Source: Bacteroidales bacterium (GTDB lineage: Bacteria > Bacteroidota > Bacteroidia > Bacteroidales > VadinHA17). From it: DNA of 43,067 bases. The notes under the pieces were generated by a model. That model saw nothing but the letters and a program-made list of their open reading frames with translations. It was not told the origin of the DNA and did no database searches. Shown piece after piece: positions 16,262 to 25,930 of the stretch; within the stretch, counting starts at the first letter, position 1; each line of letters begins with the position of its first letter. The DNA is taken from positions 1 through 43,067 of the forward strand of contig WXFE01000173.1 of the NCBI GenBank assembly GCA_009881065.1, in the 5' to 3' direction. Made by a program: the position numbers and the translations under genes.

Positions 16262-17740
16262 TTATGGTGTCATCAGCTTGTTATAGCTTCTTTCACTGTC
16301 AGGAACAGGCCAGATATATGCCTGTGATGTGGAAGGAACAGCTCCAACCGTACCGAATCCTGCACTTCCTTTACCGGGTATTGTCAACCCCAGTCTCAAA
16401 AGGTCCATGTTGCGGAGACCTTCTCCAAGAAACTCAATATTTCTCTCCTGCAGAATAGCGGTATAGAATTCATCAGCAGAGGCAAAATCAGCAATATCGT
16501 ATGCTCCGGTCTCAAAGGAGCGTACTCTTACAGCATTGAGCAGGTCAATTGCTGCCTGTGTGACGCTGCCCCCGTCGCGAACGATTCCTTCAGCACGATT
16601 AAGCAACACCTCAGCCCATCTGATCACCGGCACATAGTCAGACCTTGTACCCGTATCAGTATATTTGGAAATATATGGTTGCCCATCACTTGCATTAACC
16701 CTGATCATGATCTTCCTTGCATCGGTATCATCCATAGCATTATAGAGTGAGCCATCGCCTGTCACAAGGTAGTAAGACTCTCCGGATTCCGGATCAAAAT
16801 AGTGAGCCAGGTGGTTCTGTGTTCCGGCGTTGTTAGCCGTCGTATGAGGCAATGAGAAAACAGACTCTTTGGTTGAATGAGGTGATGCAAAGATGCTTGC
16901 GTAGTCAGCAACAAGTGCATTGCTGACACCTGAAGTGGCATCGAAAGGAGCAGCGGCAGGAACAATCTTGGCTGACTCACTTACAACTGCGCCCCAGTTG
17001 TGCATGTGCAGATAAACCCTTGTCTTGAACGCAATTATTGTGTTCTTGTGGATCCTAGTTATGTTCAGATGTCCGTTGCCATAATCTGAGATTGCCATTC
17101 CTTCAGCGTCATTGAGGTCCTTCAGAATCTGCGTGTAGACTTCTGATACCTGACTGGGTGCCAGATCATTGTCTGCTGCTGATTTGTTGGCTTTAAGCCT
17201 CAGGGGAAGACCGCGGTTTGCACCATTGCCCATATGATAAGGCTTTGAATACATCTGCAACAGGTCAAAGTAACAGAAAGCCCTGATGGTGAGTGCTTCA
17301 CTCCTGTACTGATCATATTCTGCCTGACTGATAACTCCGGAAAGCTTGCCTTCATCCCATGCGTTTGTCAGGCCTTCAAGGAAGACGTTGACTACGTTTA
17401 CCGTCTGATAGGTGTTGTTCCAGAAGTTCTGAACCTCGTTCGTGGAACTAATGACTGAATGGTTCCATGTAGCGTACAGTGTTACAAGGTTGGAACTGTT
17501 GGGCAGAAAGTTGTCACATCTGAGGTCATTGTAAGCAAGGAAACGACCACCAAGGTGCCAGCCATTCTTGAGAGAGGCATACATACCGTTAACCTGATTC
17601 GCAATTCTATCCTTGGATTCAAACACGGTAAGATCAGAAAGTGAGGTTATCGGTGCCGGATTCATCCATTCATCCTTGACACAACCGGAAATCAACAATA
17701 CTAATGCCAATATTATTGAGCCCTTGATTATTTTTTTCAT
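16262..17740 (-). CDS. SusD/RagB family substrate-binding outer-membrane lipoprotein
   Basis: This is the surface lipoprotein that closes over the SusC barrel to capture substrate. The 492-residue protein has a lipoprotein signal with lipobox LLISGC (Cys about residue 20). SusD features are the helical TPR-like half (SEALTIRAFCYFDLLQMYSKPYHMG, GLPLRLKANKSA...YTQILKDLNDAE), and the C-terminal RWAEVLLNRAEG, followed by LNAVRVRSF and AILQERNIEFLGEGLRNMDLLRLG. The closing IWPVPDSERSYN is typical. It follows its susC after 21 bases. Substrate cannot be read from sequence. Confidence 0.95.
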   Translation of the reverse strand: MKKIIKGSIILALVLLISGCVKDEWMNPAPITSLSDLTVFESKDRIANQVNGMYASLKNGWHLGGRFLAYNDLRCDNFLPNSSNLVTLYATWNHSVISSTNEVQNFWNNTYQTVNVVNVFLEGLTNAWDEGKLSGVISQAEYDQYRSEALTIRAFCYFDLLQMYSKPYHMGNGANRGLPLRLKANKSAADNDLAPSQVSEVYTQILKDLNDAEGMAISDYGNGHLNITRIHKNTIIAFKTRVYLHMHNWGAVVSESAKIVPAAAPFDATSGVSNALVADYASIFASPHSTKESVFSLPHTTANNAGTQNHLAHYFDPESGESYYLVTGDGSLYNAMDDTDARKIMIRVNASDGQPYISKYTDTGTRSDYVPVIRWAEVLLNRAEGIVRDGGSVTQAAIDLLNAVRVRSFETGAYDIADFASADEFYTAILQERNIEFLGEGLRNMDLLRLGLTIPGKGSAGFGTVGAVPSTSQAYIWPVPDSERSYNKLMTP

Positions 17741-17761
17741 ATCTGATTCTAAATTAATTGG

Positions 17762-20700
17762 TTAAAATGACACGTTCACTCCAAAGGTATATGTCCTTGC
17801 CTGGGGAGCAGTGTTCCTGTCAACACCCGGTGCAAGGTTGGAATCAGTGTTTGTTGAAACCTCTGGGTCAGAACCGGAGTACTTTGTAAACACTAATGCA
17901 TTGAATACCTGACCGTAAACTCTGATACTTTCAATATTAATCACGCCAGGAAGAACATTCTTGAATGTGTATCCCGCTGAAATGCTCCTGACTTTCATAT
18001 AGTCACCCTTCTCTATATTCTCAGAGATAGGAAATGATGATCCGTTGGAGATATTGTCACCCATGACAGGCTTCGGAATATTTGTGATGTCACCAGGCTT
18101 TTTCCATGCTGTTTCATATACCTCCACCGAGTTGTTCCACCACCTCTGGTCTCTCATGCCTGCCTTTGATCCTGAATAGATATAGAAACCCAAAGCATAG
18201 GTAAGGTTGAGAGAAACATCAAAGCCTTTGAACTCGAGATTATTGTCAATACCACCATAGAACTTCGGCAGTGGTGAAGCAAAAGGAACAGCGTCAGATG
18301 CAGTGTTCACTGCTGGAGCTATCTGACCGTCTGAACGGAAGGTCCATCTTTCTCCGGCCGGGGCTGAGTGATCATAAAGAACCTCCTTGCCATCGGCATT
18401 AACATAGACTCTTCTTCCTGTCTGCGGGTCAACACCACGGGTTTCAACTGCGAGAAGGTTACCTACAGGAAGACCTACAACAGTGATGTTGGTTGTTTCG
18501 AGATCAGCTGTCGAGGTTCTTATCTCATCAACTCCGGGAGCAAGCTCAGTTACTTCATTCTTTAAAGCCGTAAAGTTGAAACTGGTAGTCCAGTTGAAAT
18601 TAGTTCTGGTTATATTGTAACTGGTAAGAGAAAACTCAAATCCCTTGTTGAACATTGATCCGACGTTTGCAGGTATCGAGTTGCCAGGTATACCCTTTGA
18701 AGGTGCCTGGGGAACATTCAGGATAAGATTGTTTATATCATTATAGAAGTAGTTAAGATCAGCCTGCAACCTGTCATTCAGCAGGCCAAAGCTGAGACCG
18801 ACATCATACTTGTCACTGGTCTCCCACTTCAGGTCAGCATTACCTGCCTGTGAGAAATAAAGGGTTGGCTCAGCACCATAAAGGCTGGCACTGTAGAGGA
18901 AGAGTGAACTGTAGTTCCCGATACCGAACATATTCCCCACACGACCGTAGCTCAGCTTAAGCCTCATATCAGAGAAAATATCATTCAGGCCCGAATTGGC
19001 TATGAAGCCTTCGTTTGAAATGTTCCACATGAATGAAACCCCGCCGAAGTTACCCCACTTGTTATCCTTCGCGAGACCGCTGTAACCGTCTCTGCGGAAG
19101 CTGCCTTCAAGGTAATATTTCTTATCCCAGTTGGCTGTAACACGGCCAAAATATGATTCGTAGAAGTTTTCCCCGTAACCACCGCCGGGAATACCATAGG
19201 CTGTGGTCCAAGAGCCTGCAAAGGTGGTAAAGAACGGGTCGGAGACACCTGTCTTGGTAGCGTTCCAGCTGCGTCCCACTGTACGCTGCTGCTCAAGACC
19301 TGCAAGAATGCTGAAATTGAGTCTCTCCATCAATGTTAAGTTGTAATTGGCAGTGTTGGTCCAGGTCCACCTCTTGTCCTTACCGGTCCAGTTATAGGCG
19401 TATCCATTATAGTTGTATCCGTCACCTCCGATCGGATGCCAGAATGTGGTTGTTTCCCTGGCCAGGTTGTCCATACCGTAAACAGTCTTCAGGATTAAAC
19501 CCTTGACAGGCTGAAAGGTGGCAGTGAGTGTTGCAAGTAACCGGTCAGACTCTGTAGTGTGTTTGTTGGTCTCGAATATCTGTCCGGGGTTGTGGTAACC
19601 AAGACCTGCTGCCAGACCTGTACCCATTCCGCCTATACCTGACGCATAGAGGTTATATGAGCCGTCATTCAGGAAGGGTGCAATGATCGGGGGAAGCACG
19701 AATGCAAGACGTGCTGCACCTGCCGTGGCAAAGCTTGAACCGGTATTGGGTGACTCAGTGTAACCGTTCGTATATGCAACGTTGGCACCTATTGACAGGT
19801 TCTTGAAAATCTTGTGGTCAATGTTCATCCTGGCATTCTTCCTGTTATAGAAGTTTTTCTTTACCATACCATCCTGATCAGTGTAACCAACTGAAAGGTA
19901 ATAGGAAGTTGTAGGAGACGACCCTGAAACAGTTATGGCATGGCTGTGCTGCGCACCCTTCCGGTAAATATAATCAGCCCAGTTGGTGTCAATGGGTTTG
20001 CCGTCAGGACCGTTGACCGAGTGCAGTGGAGCACCTGAACCGGCATTGGTATATGCAAGGTTTTTATGTGCCAGATACTGCTCGGCATTCATCATGTCAA
20101 ACAACCTGTAAGGCTCTGTCCAGCCTGCAAATCCGTCATAGGTAACCTTTGTTTTGGCGCCGCCGCCACGCTTGGTTGTTATGAGGATCACACCGTTGGC
20201 AGCCCTTGAGCCGTAAAGAGCTGTCGCAGAAGCATCCTTGAGGATCTCCATCGACTGGATATCTGCCGGGTTGATGTCAGCCAGTGAGTTCTGGATAGCA
20301 GTACCCCCGATGTTTCCGGTGAAGACGGGAACTCCGTCAACAACTACCAGAGGGTTGGAGCTTGAGGTGATTGAGTTGAACCCCCTGATACGGATAACAG
20401 GCGGGTTGTTGAGTACACCGTTGGGGAGCGTGATCGATACACCTGCAGCCTTACCGGCGAGAGCCTGGTCAAAGCTCTGCAGGTTCATCTTGGCGATGTC
20501 ACCTCCGCTAACTGTTGAAATGGCTCCTGCTACGTCACGCTTCTGAGCAGTACCGTATGCCACAACTATGACCTCGTCAACGTTGAAAACGTCCTGCTGC
20601 AAAACAACATCTATTCTGTTCTGGCCGGAAAATGGTTGCTCCTGGGTCACATAACCGACAAAGCTGAACACCAGAGCCCGGGCCGAAGCAGGTACCTGAA

Positions 20701-20884
20701 TGGCGTAAGATCCGTCAGATCCTGTAATAGTCCCAAGGGTAGTTCCCTTTACTGTCACAAAGACGCCAGGCAGTTCTGTTCCGTCATCAGAACTGGTGAC
20801 CTTTCCAGTGACAAGCGTAGTCTGCCCCATGACAAGAGAGCATGTCATCAGCAGCAATGAAAAAAACAAAAAGATCTTTTTCAT
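17762..20884 (-). CDS. SusC/RagA family TonB-linked outer-membrane transporter (operon 1)
   Basis: This is the TonB-dependent barrel partner of the adjacent SusD. It has 1040 residues from the ATG at 20884 (MKKIFLFFSLLLMTCSLVMGQ, a cleavable signal); the longer in-frame version would translate the promoter. Next come a carboxypeptidase-like regulatory domain (about 23-95, TLVTGKVTSSDDGTELPGVFVTV), a TonB-box-like stretch (DEVIVVAYGTAQKRD), the plug (IRIRGFNSIT; ILKDASATALYGSRAANGVILITTKRG) and a beta-barrel ending in aromatic VSF. No STN/anti-sigma interaction domain precedes it, so FecR-type sigma signalling through this protein is unlikely. Confidence 0.96.
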   Translation of the reverse strand: MKKIFLFFSLLLMTCSLVMGQTTLVTGKVTSSDDGTELPGVFVTVKGTTLGTITGSDGSYAIQVPASARALVFSFVGYVTQEQPFSGQNRIDVVLQQDVFNVDEVIVVAYGTAQKRDVAGAISTVSGGDIAKMNLQSFDQALAGKAAGVSITLPNGVLNNPPVIRIRGFNSITSSSNPLVVVDGVPVFTGNIGGTAIQNSLADINPADIQSMEILKDASATALYGSRAANGVILITTKRGGGAKTKVTYDGFAGWTEPYRLFDMMNAEQYLAHKNLAYTNAGSGAPLHSVNGPDGKPIDTNWADYIYRKGAQHSHAITVSGSSPTTSYYLSVGYTDQDGMVKKNFYNRKNARMNIDHKIFKNLSIGANVAYTNGYTESPNTGSSFATAGAARLAFVLPPIIAPFLNDGSYNLYASGIGGMGTGLAAGLGYHNPGQIFETNKHTTESDRLLATLTATFQPVKGLILKTVYGMDNLARETTTFWHPIGGDGYNYNGYAYNWTGKDKRWTWTNTANYNLTLMERLNFSILAGLEQQRTVGRSWNATKTGVSDPFFTTFAGSWTTAYGIPGGGYGENFYESYFGRVTANWDKKYYLEGSFRRDGYSGLAKDNKWGNFGGVSFMWNISNEGFIANSGLNDIFSDMRLKLSYGRVGNMFGIGNYSSLFLYSASLYGAEPTLYFSQAGNADLKWETSDKYDVGLSFGLLNDRLQADLNYFYNDINNLILNVPQAPSKGIPGNSIPANVGSMFNKGFEFSLTSYNITRTNFNWTTSFNFTALKNEVTELAPGVDEIRTSTADLETTNITVVGLPVGNLLAVETRGVDPQTGRRVYVNADGKEVLYDHSAPAGERWTFRSDGQIAPAVNTASDAVPFASPLPKFYGGIDNNLEFKGFDVSLNLTYALGFYIYSGSKAGMRDQRWWNNSVEVYETAWKKPGDITNIPKPVMGDNISNGSSFPISENIEKGDYMKVRSISAGYTFKNVLPGVINIESIRVYGQVFNALVFTKYSGSDPEVSTNTDSNLAPGVDRNTAPQARTYTFGVNVSF

Positions 20885-21022
20885 ACTTTGATTGTTTAGG
20901 TTAATAGGGTTTTCGTGAAATGGCTCACGAGGGCAAAAATAACAATATTTCTTAATTTCCAACATTTGTAGGATTTTTTTACCCTGACAGGAGAGAAATC
21001 CATGGATCAAATCAAGACATAC
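20882..21022 (-). repeat. susC leader/promoter repeat, copy 1
   Basis: This 140-bp stretch immediately before susC (operon 1) aligns end to end with 25928-26070 before susC (operon 2). The two share the 14-mer ATCAAATCAAGACA (21006-21019 and 26054-26067) at nearly the same distance from the ATG (135 and 137 bases), an identical -7 box, and many short blocks between. Confidence 0.75.
20934..20963 (-). promoter_or_regulatory. Promoter of susC operon 1
   Basis: On the minus strand, GTTG (20960-20963), an 18-base spacer, and TATTTTTG (20934-20941) fit the Bacteroidota promoter, with one mismatch in the -33 TTTG. The ATG is about 50 bases downstream. Confidence 0.65.
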
Positions 21023-21025
21023 TAA

Positions 21026-21200
21026 ATGGCACGGAGGGACCCTGACTCAGAAGGTCTCCTCCTGGAGTCCGGCGAAAAGTCTGCCTCTGCCCCTTCTGTA
21101 AAGACATATTCCTATTAGAGAAGCATTTGATGCAAAGGAGGATCAGGATGCTGAGGCTGTAGAAGAGTATGGACGTCAGGCGACGCTTCGGCTGGTGGAA
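21026..21200 (+). pseudogene. Decayed fragment of the LolA-like gene
   Basis: From ATGGCAC at 21026 the sequence aligns without gaps to 15365 onward of the LolA-like gene for about 80 bases (16 mismatches in the first 57, two in the next 24), and after a 1-base insertion again over the 20-base block starting TGATGCAAAGG (21128; parent 15466). The frame reads MARRDPDSEG...ASAPSVK, then stops at a TAG (21114-21116 region), and resumes in another frame as FDAKEDQDAEA. The signal-peptide codons are absent: similarity starts at the cleavage point. It is transcriptionally opposite to the surrounding sus genes. It is a remnant, not a working gene. Confidence 0.75.
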
Positions 21201-21203
21201 ATA

Positions 21204-21234
21204 AAAAAGAGTCCTGCAAAACAGAACTCTTTTT
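21204..21234 (-). terminator. Terminator of susCD operon 2
   Basis: AAAAAGAGT..CTG pairs with CAG..ACTCTTTTT around a 5-base loop, with one G-T pair, and runs into TTTTTT on the minus strand. It lies 27 bases after the susD stop at 21261 and ends that leftward transcript. The A/T-rich arms could also work in the other direction. Confidence 0.75.
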
Positions 21235-21260
21235 GTAAAAAGCAATATTACCTGAAATGT

Positions 21261-22763
21261 CTATAGTTCATTCTGAACCATTTCCGGGTTGGCATCCATC
21301 TCCTGCTTTGGTATCAGCCATTGCCATCTGGTATCACCGGCTGGTATGGTCATTTCAACGCAAAGATTGATCTGATGGTTTGCACCAGTTCTGTCAAGAG
21401 CCTGGTCCAGACGCTTGAGATCGGTAAAGCGGAATCCCTCGCCCCACAACTCAAGTCTTCTGTTCAGCATGATCTCGTCTATGAGATCCTGGCCCGTGTT
21501 GATTGATGGAACGTAATTTCCCGGTACAGTCTCACGTGCCTCTCTCAAGGTATTAAGAGCAGCCAAGGCTTCGTCATCATGTCCGCCCATTCGTGCGTAA
21601 GCCTCTGCCTCAATCAGATACATCTCAGCCACTCTCATATAAACCACATCACCACGGCTGTCAGCTCCACCAGCTGCAAGAAACTTCTGGTTGGTATAAG
21701 GAAATCTCGTAAAGTTAGAAGGAAGGGGAGGATTCAGAGTAGCATGCTGCCCTGTGGGATCGAAATTAGCCTTTCTGACATCAGTGTCTGTAAAGATCGG
21801 GTTATCATAAAGCAAGCTATTGATGGCCTTTGGATTGCCTCTGATGTTTGTTGAGCTGAAGTTTCTTGACATATAGGCAAAGAATGAGTAGAAATATGTC
21901 GTCTGATCAGGAATGACATGACTGCCCCACATCCATTCCGGATTGGTATAATCATTAAAACCAGTCGTATACTGTGCAGTTGACATAAGTGGCAGTCCTG
22001 CCCTGGCGTCTGCTGCCCATGCAGCAGCGTTAACATAATCCTGTTTTGCAAGCGCAACGCGTGCTTTGATGCCCTTGGCCACAGCGGCATTCATATGAGA
22101 CTTGTTGGCCCTGTTATAGTCCTGAAGCAGGACAATGGCCTCATCAAGGTCAGTGAGCACCTGTGCATAAACTTCTTCAACAGTATTGCGCGGCTGACCA
22201 TCAATGTTATTCGTAAGCATAAGCGGTACACCAAGCTGGGTATTCTGTGCACCTTTGACGTATCTCTTCGCATAAAGCTGTACCAGGTTAAAGTGGCTCC
22301 ATGCCCTGTAAACCAGCGCCTGTCCTTTTATTATGTTCTTTTCTGCTTCAGGCCCGACAGCATTGTCAATATTGTTTATTATCATATTGGCATTGGCAGT
22401 AAACCTGTAATAGAGATACCATGGCGCATAATCTGCAGTTGATTGTATATTTCTGTGATCAAGCCACTTGTAGACGTTGTTATGCCATCCGTTACCTGCT
22501 GCAGTACAGACCAGGTCTTCACCCATCATGTCGCGGTAAATATTGATTCCGCCTTCACCTGACTGATCCTGCCTGCTGTTATGCTGCTGGAACATCATAC
22601 GGTGTATTCCGTTAAGGGCCTGCATGGCATTGGTAGTGGTGGTAAATGCCGATTCTGATGACACCTGGTCAGTAGGAACGGTGTCAAGATAAGACTTCTC
22701 GCACGAGCCCAGTAAAATGGCAAGTGCAGCCATTATAAGAATATTGTATTTTGCGCGTTTCAT
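21261..22763 (-). CDS. SusD/RagB family lipoprotein (operon 2)
   Basis: This is a 500-residue surface lipoprotein. The signal and lipobox ILLGSC place the lipidated Cys at about residue 21, followed by EKSYLDTVPTDQVSSESAF, a very typical SusD start. Further markers are KGQALVYRAWSHFNLVQLYAKRY, VPLMLTNNIDGQPRNTVEEVYAQVLTDLDEAI, YMRVAEMYLIEAEAYARMGG, ALNTLREARE and IMLNRRLELWGEGFRFTDLKRL; it ends IPKQEMDANP. It differs clearly from the susD at 16262, so the two pairs probably recognise different ligands. It lies 14 bases after its susC. Confidence 0.95.
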   Translation of the reverse strand: MKRAKYNILIMAALAILLGSCEKSYLDTVPTDQVSSESAFTTTTNAMQALNGIHRMMFQQHNSRQDQSGEGGINIYRDMMGEDLVCTAAGNGWHNNVYKWLDHRNIQSTADYAPWYLYYRFTANANMIINNIDNAVGPEAEKNIIKGQALVYRAWSHFNLVQLYAKRYVKGAQNTQLGVPLMLTNNIDGQPRNTVEEVYAQVLTDLDEAIVLLQDYNRANKSHMNAAVAKGIKARVALAKQDYVNAAAWAADARAGLPLMSTAQYTTGFNDYTNPEWMWGSHVIPDQTTYFYSFFAYMSRNFSSTNIRGNPKAINSLLYDNPIFTDTDVRKANFDPTGQHATLNPPLPSNFTRFPYTNQKFLAAGGADSRGDVVYMRVAEMYLIEAEAYARMGGHDDEALAALNTLREARETVPGNYVPSINTGQDLIDEIMLNRRLELWGEGFRFTDLKRLDQALDRTGANHQINLCVEMTIPAGDTRWQWLIPKQEMDANPEMVQNEL

Positions 22764-22777
22764 ATTCTCCTATTTAT

Positions 22778-25700
22778 TTAGAGTGTTACACTAATTCCTG
22801 CTGTAATGATCCTTGATGGTGTGTAAACGTGGTTAGTGGTACCGGCGAACGAATACTGCGGATCAAGGCCTTTTCTGGCGTTCAGAAGAAGAAGGTTTTC
22901 GCCACTAAGCCATACCCTTGCATTATTCACGCCAATGCTCTGTGTCAGATTCACGGGAAGGTTATAACTGAGAGTTACCGATCTGATGCTGAAATATGAT
23001 GCGCTAACCAGGAAACGGTCAGACTGCGCACCAAATACTGATGTTTGCTTGTTATCAAGCCTCGGCACATCGGTTATATCACCCGGCTTCTGCCAGCGTT
23101 TGAGAATGTCGACATGCTGTGCTGTGCCATATGTGCCTGAATGCATCAGTGATGCATAGGAGCCATCATAGATCTGTCCGCCGAGCTGGAACGTTGAAAG
23201 TACAGACAATGAAATTCCCTTATATGTGAAAGTATTTGTAATACCTCCCATCAGATCAGGAATTGAGGTTCCTGCGTAATGATACTTTGCATTATTATGA
23301 CTTATAGTCACAGTGTCAGTCCCATTGACGATCCTCAGGTTTGATTCCTGTGTTGCAAAGTCCTTGACATCTGCATCATAAAGAGCCGAGCCATCTGACG
23401 GATCAACGCCATACCAGTCACGAAGCCAGAAATCATATATTGAATGACCGACCATCAGTTTCTTGGTTCCCTGTATGATCTCTTCCTGCGGCAGCTTGGT
23501 TATCTCGTTCTTCACAGTTGACATGTTGACATCAATATTCCAGTTAAAATCACCCCTCTTGACGGCATCAACTCCCAAACGGAACTCAATACCCTGATTA
23601 TACATGGTGCCGACATTCCTGGATATACTTGTCAAACCGCTTGAGGAAGGGAGAGGTACAGAAAAGAGAAGATTTGAAGAAATCCTGTGGTAGAACTCCA
23701 GCGATCCGGTTATTCTCTTAAACAGCCCAAACTCAAGTGCAACGTCAACCGAATTATTTGATTCCCATGTCAGATCAATATTAGACAACGATGCCTGCTG
23801 AAATCCGGGCTCATCAGCATTATTCCTCCCGAGGTTATAAAGAGCCTGCCAGGCATAATAACCTATACCTGAATCATTTCCTGTCTCACCATACGAAGCC
23901 CTCAGTTTGGCCATATCAATCCAGGGCATTGCTTTTATGAAATCCTCAGCATCAAGACGCCAGGCTGCACTAACAGACCAGAAGTTACCCCAGCGGTTAT
24001 CCTTGTAGAAACTCGATGAACCGTCACGACGGAAAGAAGCCGAGAAGAAGTACTTTTCACCGAAATTGTAATTCAGACGGCTGAAATAACCTTCGCTCCG
24101 GTATTTGTCAGTGTAGGAGGTCAGCGAGTTAGTCGTGGTAAAGTTGATCAGTTCAGTGTTGCCGTCAACAATAAGTCCCTGGCGGAAACCTCTCAGATAA
24201 TTGTATGTATAGTCATAACTCTCATGACCCAGGAGCAACTCGACTGATTGCACCCCGAATGTCTTGCTGTAATTAAGCAGCTGGTTTATGTTATATATTG
24301 TTGTTAGTGTATTAACCCTGTCACCACGACCGGCCGGTGCTCCGTCACCAACGGTTTTGTTTTCAAATGATCCGCCATTATATGCATTGACATCAGAACT
24401 GAGGTTGATGGTGAATTTAAAATCCTTCAGGAAAAATATATCAACATAAGTCCTGGCGCCGAGCACATTTCTCTTATACAGGTCATCATTCCACAGTGTC
24501 TCTGCAACAACATGCCTTCCTACACTGGCACCACCTGGCCTTACTGGCAGTCCGGGAACGTTGCCAAGGTCAAAGAGCCAATCATTTGTTACCGGGTCAA
24601 TAAGATATTCACCAGTGGACGGATTATGTTGATAGACCGGATATATAGGACCCATATTCCTTGTGAAGAAGAACGGGTTCACATAGGCTGTTCCTCCCTG
24701 AGACGCAACATTTGACTCTGTCATTGTCCCCGAGATATTCAATCCGGTTCTTATCCACTTCCTGGGCTGGGTGTTGATATTCACTCTTCCGGTATAACGT
24801 TCATAATCTGATTTCAGGACATAACCCTTGTCATTCAGGTAGCCTATGGATACATAATAGTCACTCTTATCAGTGCCTCCGTTGAAAGTAATGCCATAGT
24901 CACCACGGTGCCCTGTTCTCATAATAGGATCCTGCCAGTTAAGGTCCTTGGCATAATCACCGAGTATCTTCGCAGATGTATTCAGCTTACCGTCAGTCCC
25001 TACTATTGCATTGTCCGCGACAGTGGTGATGTTGTAACCAATATTTTTGATCAGTCCGTTGGTCGCATTCTGTGCAGCGATAGCCGGATCAACAGGAGTT
25101 GACGCATATACCTGGCTGAAATAGTGCGACTCCCACATCAGCTGGTAGTAATCAAGGGGGCTGACCCTCTCATATTCAGGTATGGAGCGCGTGCTCAAAC
25201 CCTGCGAAACAGTGAACTGGATGGATGTCCTGTCCCTGCTACCGCGTTTTGTGGTGATAAGTACCACTCCGTTGGCAGCCCTGTTACCATAAATAGCAGA
25301 TGAAGCAGCATCCTTCAGAATTGATATGCTCTCAATGTCATTGGGATTAAGGTTGCTTATTGACAACGCATAGGGAACTCCATCAACTATATACAACGGG
25401 TCATTGGATGCTGATACTGATCCGAACCCGCGGATACGGATAGACTGTCCCGATCCTGGCTGACCGCTGGCTGATGTAACCTGGATACCTGGATTGGTAC
25501 CCTCGATAGCCTGTGAAACGTCCGTAATGGGCCTGGTTTCAATCTTTTTGCTTTCGATCTGGGCCGCTGATCCCGTATATGAGCCTCTCCTCGCGGTCCC
25601 ATATCCAATCACAACCACTTCATCCATAGCAATCAGGTCAGGTTGAAGCACGACATCAATTCTGGTTCTCCCCTGAATCTCAACCTCTGTCTTCTTCATT

Positions 25701-25930
25701 CCAATAAAGCTGAAAACAAGAGTATTGGACCCCGGGGGCACTGACAGGCTGTATGCCCCATCAGCTGCAGTCAAAACACCAATAGTGGTGCCCTTGACTG
25801 TGACTGATACTCCGGGAATACCCAAGCCATCTTCCTGGCTTGTAACAATACCCGAAATCTGTACAGCCTGCCCAAACACAATAATTGTTGTAGTCAGAAC
25901 CAGTACAAAAATCATTAGAATCTTTTTCAT
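22778..25930 (-). CDS. SusC/RagA family TonB-linked outer-membrane transporter (operon 2)
   Basis: The 1050-residue protein has a signal peptide (MKKILMIFVLVLTTTIIVFGQ), a carboxypeptidase-like domain (about 24-95, ISGIVTSQEDGLGIPGVSVTVKG), the TonB-box-like region DEVVVIGYGTARRG, the plug with ISILKDAASSAIYGNRAANGVVLITTKRG, and a long barrel. It has the same architecture as the other SusC in the window, with no signalling extension. Paired with the susD 14 bases downstream and followed by its own terminator. No catabolic or regulatory gene adjoins it, so the imported substrate is unknown. Confidence 0.96.
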   Translation of the reverse strand: MKKILMIFVLVLTTTIIVFGQAVQISGIVTSQEDGLGIPGVSVTVKGTTIGVLTAADGAYSLSVPPGSNTLVFSFIGMKKTEVEIQGRTRIDVVLQPDLIAMDEVVVIGYGTARRGSYTGSAAQIESKKIETRPITDVSQAIEGTNPGIQVTSASGQPGSGQSIRIRGFGSVSASNDPLYIVDGVPYALSISNLNPNDIESISILKDAASSAIYGNRAANGVVLITTKRGSRDRTSIQFTVSQGLSTRSIPEYERVSPLDYYQLMWESHYFSQVYASTPVDPAIAAQNATNGLIKNIGYNITTVADNAIVGTDGKLNTSAKILGDYAKDLNWQDPIMRTGHRGDYGITFNGGTDKSDYYVSIGYLNDKGYVLKSDYERYTGRVNINTQPRKWIRTGLNISGTMTESNVASQGGTAYVNPFFFTRNMGPIYPVYQHNPSTGEYLIDPVTNDWLFDLGNVPGLPVRPGGASVGRHVVAETLWNDDLYKRNVLGARTYVDIFFLKDFKFTINLSSDVNAYNGGSFENKTVGDGAPAGRGDRVNTLTTIYNINQLLNYSKTFGVQSVELLLGHESYDYTYNYLRGFRQGLIVDGNTELINFTTTNSLTSYTDKYRSEGYFSRLNYNFGEKYFFSASFRRDGSSSFYKDNRWGNFWSVSAAWRLDAEDFIKAMPWIDMAKLRASYGETGNDSGIGYYAWQALYNLGRNNADEPGFQQASLSNIDLTWESNNSVDVALEFGLFKRITGSLEFYHRISSNLLFSVPLPSSSGLTSISRNVGTMYNQGIEFRLGVDAVKRGDFNWNIDVNMSTVKNEITKLPQEEIIQGTKKLMVGHSIYDFWLRDWYGVDPSDGSALYDADVKDFATQESNLRIVNGTDTVTISHNNAKYHYAGTSIPDLMGGITNTFTYKGISLSVLSTFQLGGQIYDGSYASLMHSGTYGTAQHVDILKRWQKPGDITDVPRLDNKQTSVFGAQSDRFLVSASYFSIRSVTLSYNLPVNLTQSIGVNNARVWLSGENLLLLNARKGLDPQYSFAGTTNHVYTPSRIITAGISVTL

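Noticed and set aside
21012-21245. Minus-strand reading frame of 77 codons between the two sus operons
   Set aside because: It crosses the terminator and the antisense of the LolA-like remnant; it has no family features and no start signal.
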